A stretch of 60,533 nucleotides of DNA, from contig NZ_ANNU01000041.1 of assembly GCF_000346615.1 (NCBI RefSeq), positions 1 to 60,533 on the forward strand. Reading direction: 5' to 3'. Every line of letters starts with the position of its first letter. Position 1 is the first letter of the stretch. The DNA comes from Nafulsella turpanensis ZLM-10 (GTDB lineage Bacteria; Bacteroidota; Bacteroidia; Cytophagales; Cyclobacteriaceae). This document shows positions 58,470 through 60,533 of the stretch, one piece after another. The position numbers and the translations under genes are program-made. The notes beneath the pieces were generated by a model. The model was not told where the DNA came from and did not search any database. It worked only from the letters and a program-made list of their open reading frames with translations.

Positions 58470-58489
58470 TGTACAGTATTGTGTACAGT
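58470..58489 (+). repeat. TGTACAGT direct repeats beside attR
   Basis: TGTACAGT is at 58470-58477 and 58482-58489, 12 nt apart. They lie outside element 2, just after the host terminator. They may be arm sites left by another integrase. Confidence 0.4.
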
Positions 58490-58577
58490 TTTTTGTCGTT
58501 AGTGTTGAGATAGAAATTATTTTTTGAAATAGAATGTCTCATAAAATGGCATTTCAATTTTCAGAAAAAATTGCCAA

Positions 58578-58946
58578 CTACCTGTTCATGTAAGGCTGCC
58601 AAGTGACCAGGAGATACTTTTCCTTCTCTCCTTCTTTCAGGGACAGGAAGCCGTACTCATAACAGAACAGGTAGACCTGCCCTTTGCTGTTCTTCCAGTA
58701 GTTGGTAAAGAAGGAAGGGTCGAAGCCCTCTGCCAGCAATACTTCTTTTCTTAAGGTTGTCTTTCCTACTTTGTTGTAGCGCTTCAGAATGGCGCGGTTC
58801 TTTTTCAATTGCCGGTCTACTTTGTAGAAGTGAGCTTCATGTTCCTGTCGCTGCTCATACTGCTGGGCGGACTTACAGCTTAGTGAGCAATAGATTTTAT
58901 CCTTACGACCTATTATCTCCTTCTGGCAAACCGGACACTTCTTCAT
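58578..58946 (-). CDS. Zinc-ribbon hypothetical protein (chromosomal)
   Basis: The product is 122 aa. The N-terminal zinc ribbon is MKKCPVCQKEIIGRKDKIYC with SLSCK (CxxC...CxxxC), followed by a basic coiled helix and a conserved end (GQVYLFCYEYGFL). From memory this arrangement is common in Bacteroidota chromosomes. It marks the return to host sequence. The function is unknown. Confidence 0.75.
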   Translation of the reverse strand: MKKCPVCQKEIIGRKDKIYCSLSCKSAQQYEQRQEHEAHFYKVDRQLKKNRAILKRYNKVGKTTLRKEVLLAEGFDPSFFTNYWKNSKGQVYLFCYEYGFLSLKEGEKEKYLLVTWQPYMNR

Positions 58947-59019
58947 GCTATCAGAATGTTAGTCGCATAATATACGAATAATCTTCTTTTCAGCCGGTGT
59001 GTACCACGTATTTTTGATT

Positions 59020-60489
59020 ATGGACGCACAGCACCACCGGCAAATCACTCTTCACCACCTGCACATCGCAGGAGAGCAAAAGATAGGGCTACAGTTTACC
59101 CCTGATGACCTTATTCATGCTCGTATAAAGGAGCACCTGCCCTATGCCCGCTGGTCTAGAGCGCATGCGATGGTAACGCTGCCCAATTCTCCTGCTCAGC
59201 TAAAACAGCTCTTTGCCATTTGCAAGGGGGAAATATGGATAAACAGCCAGGAGTTCTTCCATAAGCCCGCTCCACCTCCTCCACAAGCCCCTCAGGAAGA
59301 AGAACGGGAGCAGAAAACACTTCCTCCCATCACCATTTATCCGGCAGGAGATGACAAGGTAGTCTTGCGGCATCGTTACCACCAGCCGCTTTATCGCCTG
59401 CTCAAAAAGGTGAACCACCTGGTTTACTCTAAGCCTGAGAGAGGCTGGTTAGCTGATACTGCTATCACTCCTTTTGCAAAGCTGCTACAGGAAATAAAGG
59501 CCATCACCATGGTGCGGCTGGATGCACGCCTGGAGCTAAGCTCAATGGAAGATATTCAGGAAGCTTTCCGCGGGAATGATTCTTCCCAGCCTCTCTGCCC
59601 TCCTCTTTACCTGGAAGTGCTCTTTGCCAAAGGCTACAGCCGCAATACCATCAGGTCTTACCATAGCCTTTTACTGCGGTTCATGCAGCACCTCCAGCTC
59701 AATGAGGCCAGCCTCAAGAGTATGACTGCTGAAAGAATTAACCGCTATCATGCCCAGTGGATGGCCAGTGGTGAAGCAATGGCCGCTACAGTAAACCAGT
59801 CTGTAAATGCTCTGCGGTTCTATTTTAAACATGTAGCCAGGGTTTCTATGCCTTTAGAGGAAGTCCTTCGGCCCCAGAAGCAAAAGCAACTACCAAAGGT
59901 GATGAGCAGAGAAGAGGTCGTCAGGCTAATTCGTGCTGCCGGCAATGCAAAGCACCGGGCAATGCTGGGGCTCATTTACTCTGCCGGACTCCGTTGCGGA
60001 GAGCTTATCAGCTTACAGGCAGGAGATGTGGAGCTGGAGCGACAGCAGATTCACATTAGAGCCGGCAAAGGTGGTAAAGACCGGGTGACGCTGCTTTCTC
60101 CCAGAGCAGTTGCACTACTACAGGTCTACCTGGAGAAGCATCAGCCGAAGAAATACCTTTTTGAGGGACAATATGGTGGCCCCTATACCTCTTCCAGTCT
60201 TCGGCAGGTAATGCGGCAGGCACTCCAAAAGGCAGGAAACCCTTTCCGCTATACCCTGCACTGCCTGAGGCACAGTTTTGCCACTCATCTACTAGAAGAT
60301 GGAACAGACCTGCGGTATATCCAGACCCTGCTTGGCCATAACAGCAGCAAAACAACTGAAATCTACACCCATGTAAGCCAAACAAAACTAAAAAACATCC
60401 AAAGTCCGCTGGATCGCTTGGATTTTAGCAGTCCAGGTGCTATGTTGGAGGCTAATACAAAGCAAATAAAACAGCAGTTGAAGGGCTAA
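59020..60489 (+). CDS. XerD-like tyrosine recombinase with long N-terminal extension
   Basis: The product is 489 aa from ATG 59020 (MDAQHHRQITLHHLHIAGEQ). An in-frame ATG at 58999 adds seven poorly hydrophilic residues. Numbered from 58999, residues 1-195 are an unrecognised extension with a proline-rich hinge (90-110). A SAM-like domain lies at about 200-290 (GYSRNTIRSYHSLLLRFM), and the catalytic domain holds R332, K357, H421 and R424 (HCLRHSFATH), H447 (LLGHNS) and Y456. All active residues are present. Base composition is richer in G+C than elements 1 and 2. It could be a host or old element recombinase of the type frequent in Bacteroidota. Confidence 0.88.
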   Translation: MDAQHHRQITLHHLHIAGEQKIGLQFTPDDLIHARIKEHLPYARWSRAHAMVTLPNSPAQLKQLFAICKGEIWINSQEFFHKPAPPPPQAPQEEEREQKTLPPITIYPAGDDKVVLRHRYHQPLYRLLKKVNHLVYSKPERGWLADTAITPFAKLLQEIKAITMVRLDARLELSSMEDIQEAFRGNDSSQPLCPPLYLEVLFAKGYSRNTIRSYHSLLLRFMQHLQLNEASLKSMTAERINRYHAQWMASGEAMAATVNQSVNALRFYFKHVARVSMPLEEVLRPQKQKQLPKVMSREEVVRLIRAAGNAKHRAMLGLIYSAGLRCGELISLQAGDVELERQQIHIRAGKGGKDRVTLLSPRAVALLQVYLEKHQPKKYLFEGQYGGPYTSSSLRQVMRQALQKAGNPFRYTLHCLRHSFATHLLEDGTDLRYIQTLLGHNSSKTTEIYTHVSQTKLKNIQSPLDRLDFSSPGAMLEANTKQIKQQLKG

Positions 60490-60533
60490 CTGTTGATATA
60501 AACAAGTTGAACAAAACCTCCTTCGTCGGTAAT

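Noticed and set aside
1-60533. CRISPR array
   Set aside because: No regular array of 25-40-bp repeats with equal spacers was seen. The longest repeats are att, trailer and Sel1-coding repeats.

Overview
The window looks like a Bacteroidota chromosome, probably Cytophagales-like. The evidence is AT-rich coding, few Shine-Dalgarno sites, a TAnnTTTG-type promoter before hicA, Bacteroidota-type tyrosine integrases with an SAM-like core domain, and a right-hand flanking zinc-ribbon gene of a kind common in that phylum. No species can be named from the sequence alone.

Layout. A tRNA-Arg(TCT) gene (7-80) is the integration site for two elements sitting in tandem. Its 3' end, the 15-bp core TCCTGATGGGATCAC, occurs three times: 67-81, 27068-27082 and 58410-58424. 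Each copy is followed by a rho-independent terminator. Element 1 (67-27082, about 27 kb) is an apparently complete siphovirus-type prophage. Element 2 (27068-58424, about 31 kb) has its own integrase at the same relative place but no virion genes. Each element carries its own repeated sites near both ends: GTATACGATTTT for element 1, and a 24-bp TGTGCTC-type repeat for element 2. From 58.5 kb the sequence is visibly more GC-rich and looks like host chromosome.

Element 1 is read almost wholly leftward. The order is integrase and a small membrane protein, an HTH protein, antirepressor, small early genes, a sigma-like protein, HNH, a secreted moron, TerS/TerL, an inserted opposite-strand hicAB pair, portal, protease, HK97 capsid, connectors, tail genes and lysis cassette. 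The tail genes include a canonical A_AAA_AAG -1 frameshift site in the tail-chaperone pair. On the opposite strand at the left end is a lipoprotein with a C-terminal membrane anchor, the architecture of a unimolecular spanin. Two short motifs recur before gene starts: TCGTTTATT (late genes) and TATAAATAGTC (early genes).

Element 2 looks like a gutted relative of the same phage family. Its left end keeps a homologue of an element-1 gene, a decayed u-spanin pseudogene behind the same TCGTTTATT motif, another decayed gene, and a stretch matching the region upstream of element 1's terminase. The virion genes have been replaced by cargo, largely of defence type: a GIY-YIG-like nuclease, a HARE-HTH/HrgA-like nuclease, Nmad3, an SF1 helicase, McrA-type HNH, PLD-like nuclease, TIR-STAND NTPase, serine recombinase, Sel1-repeat proteins, and an unrecognised overlapping soluble/membrane gene pair.

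Several cargo genes are arranged like integron cassettes without an integrase. Two attC-like palindromes (32484-32602, 33838-33968) sit just before genes, and a conserved trailer of about 170-250 nt follows four genes, supplying the stop codon in three of them. The cassette block is bracketed by 220-bp direct repeats (30661-30876, 42232-42447). The right end carries a protein with family-A polymerase-like motifs, probably the element's replication protein. It sits behind the same early motif that element 1 uses.

All family calls come from reading translated sequence. No database search was possible.
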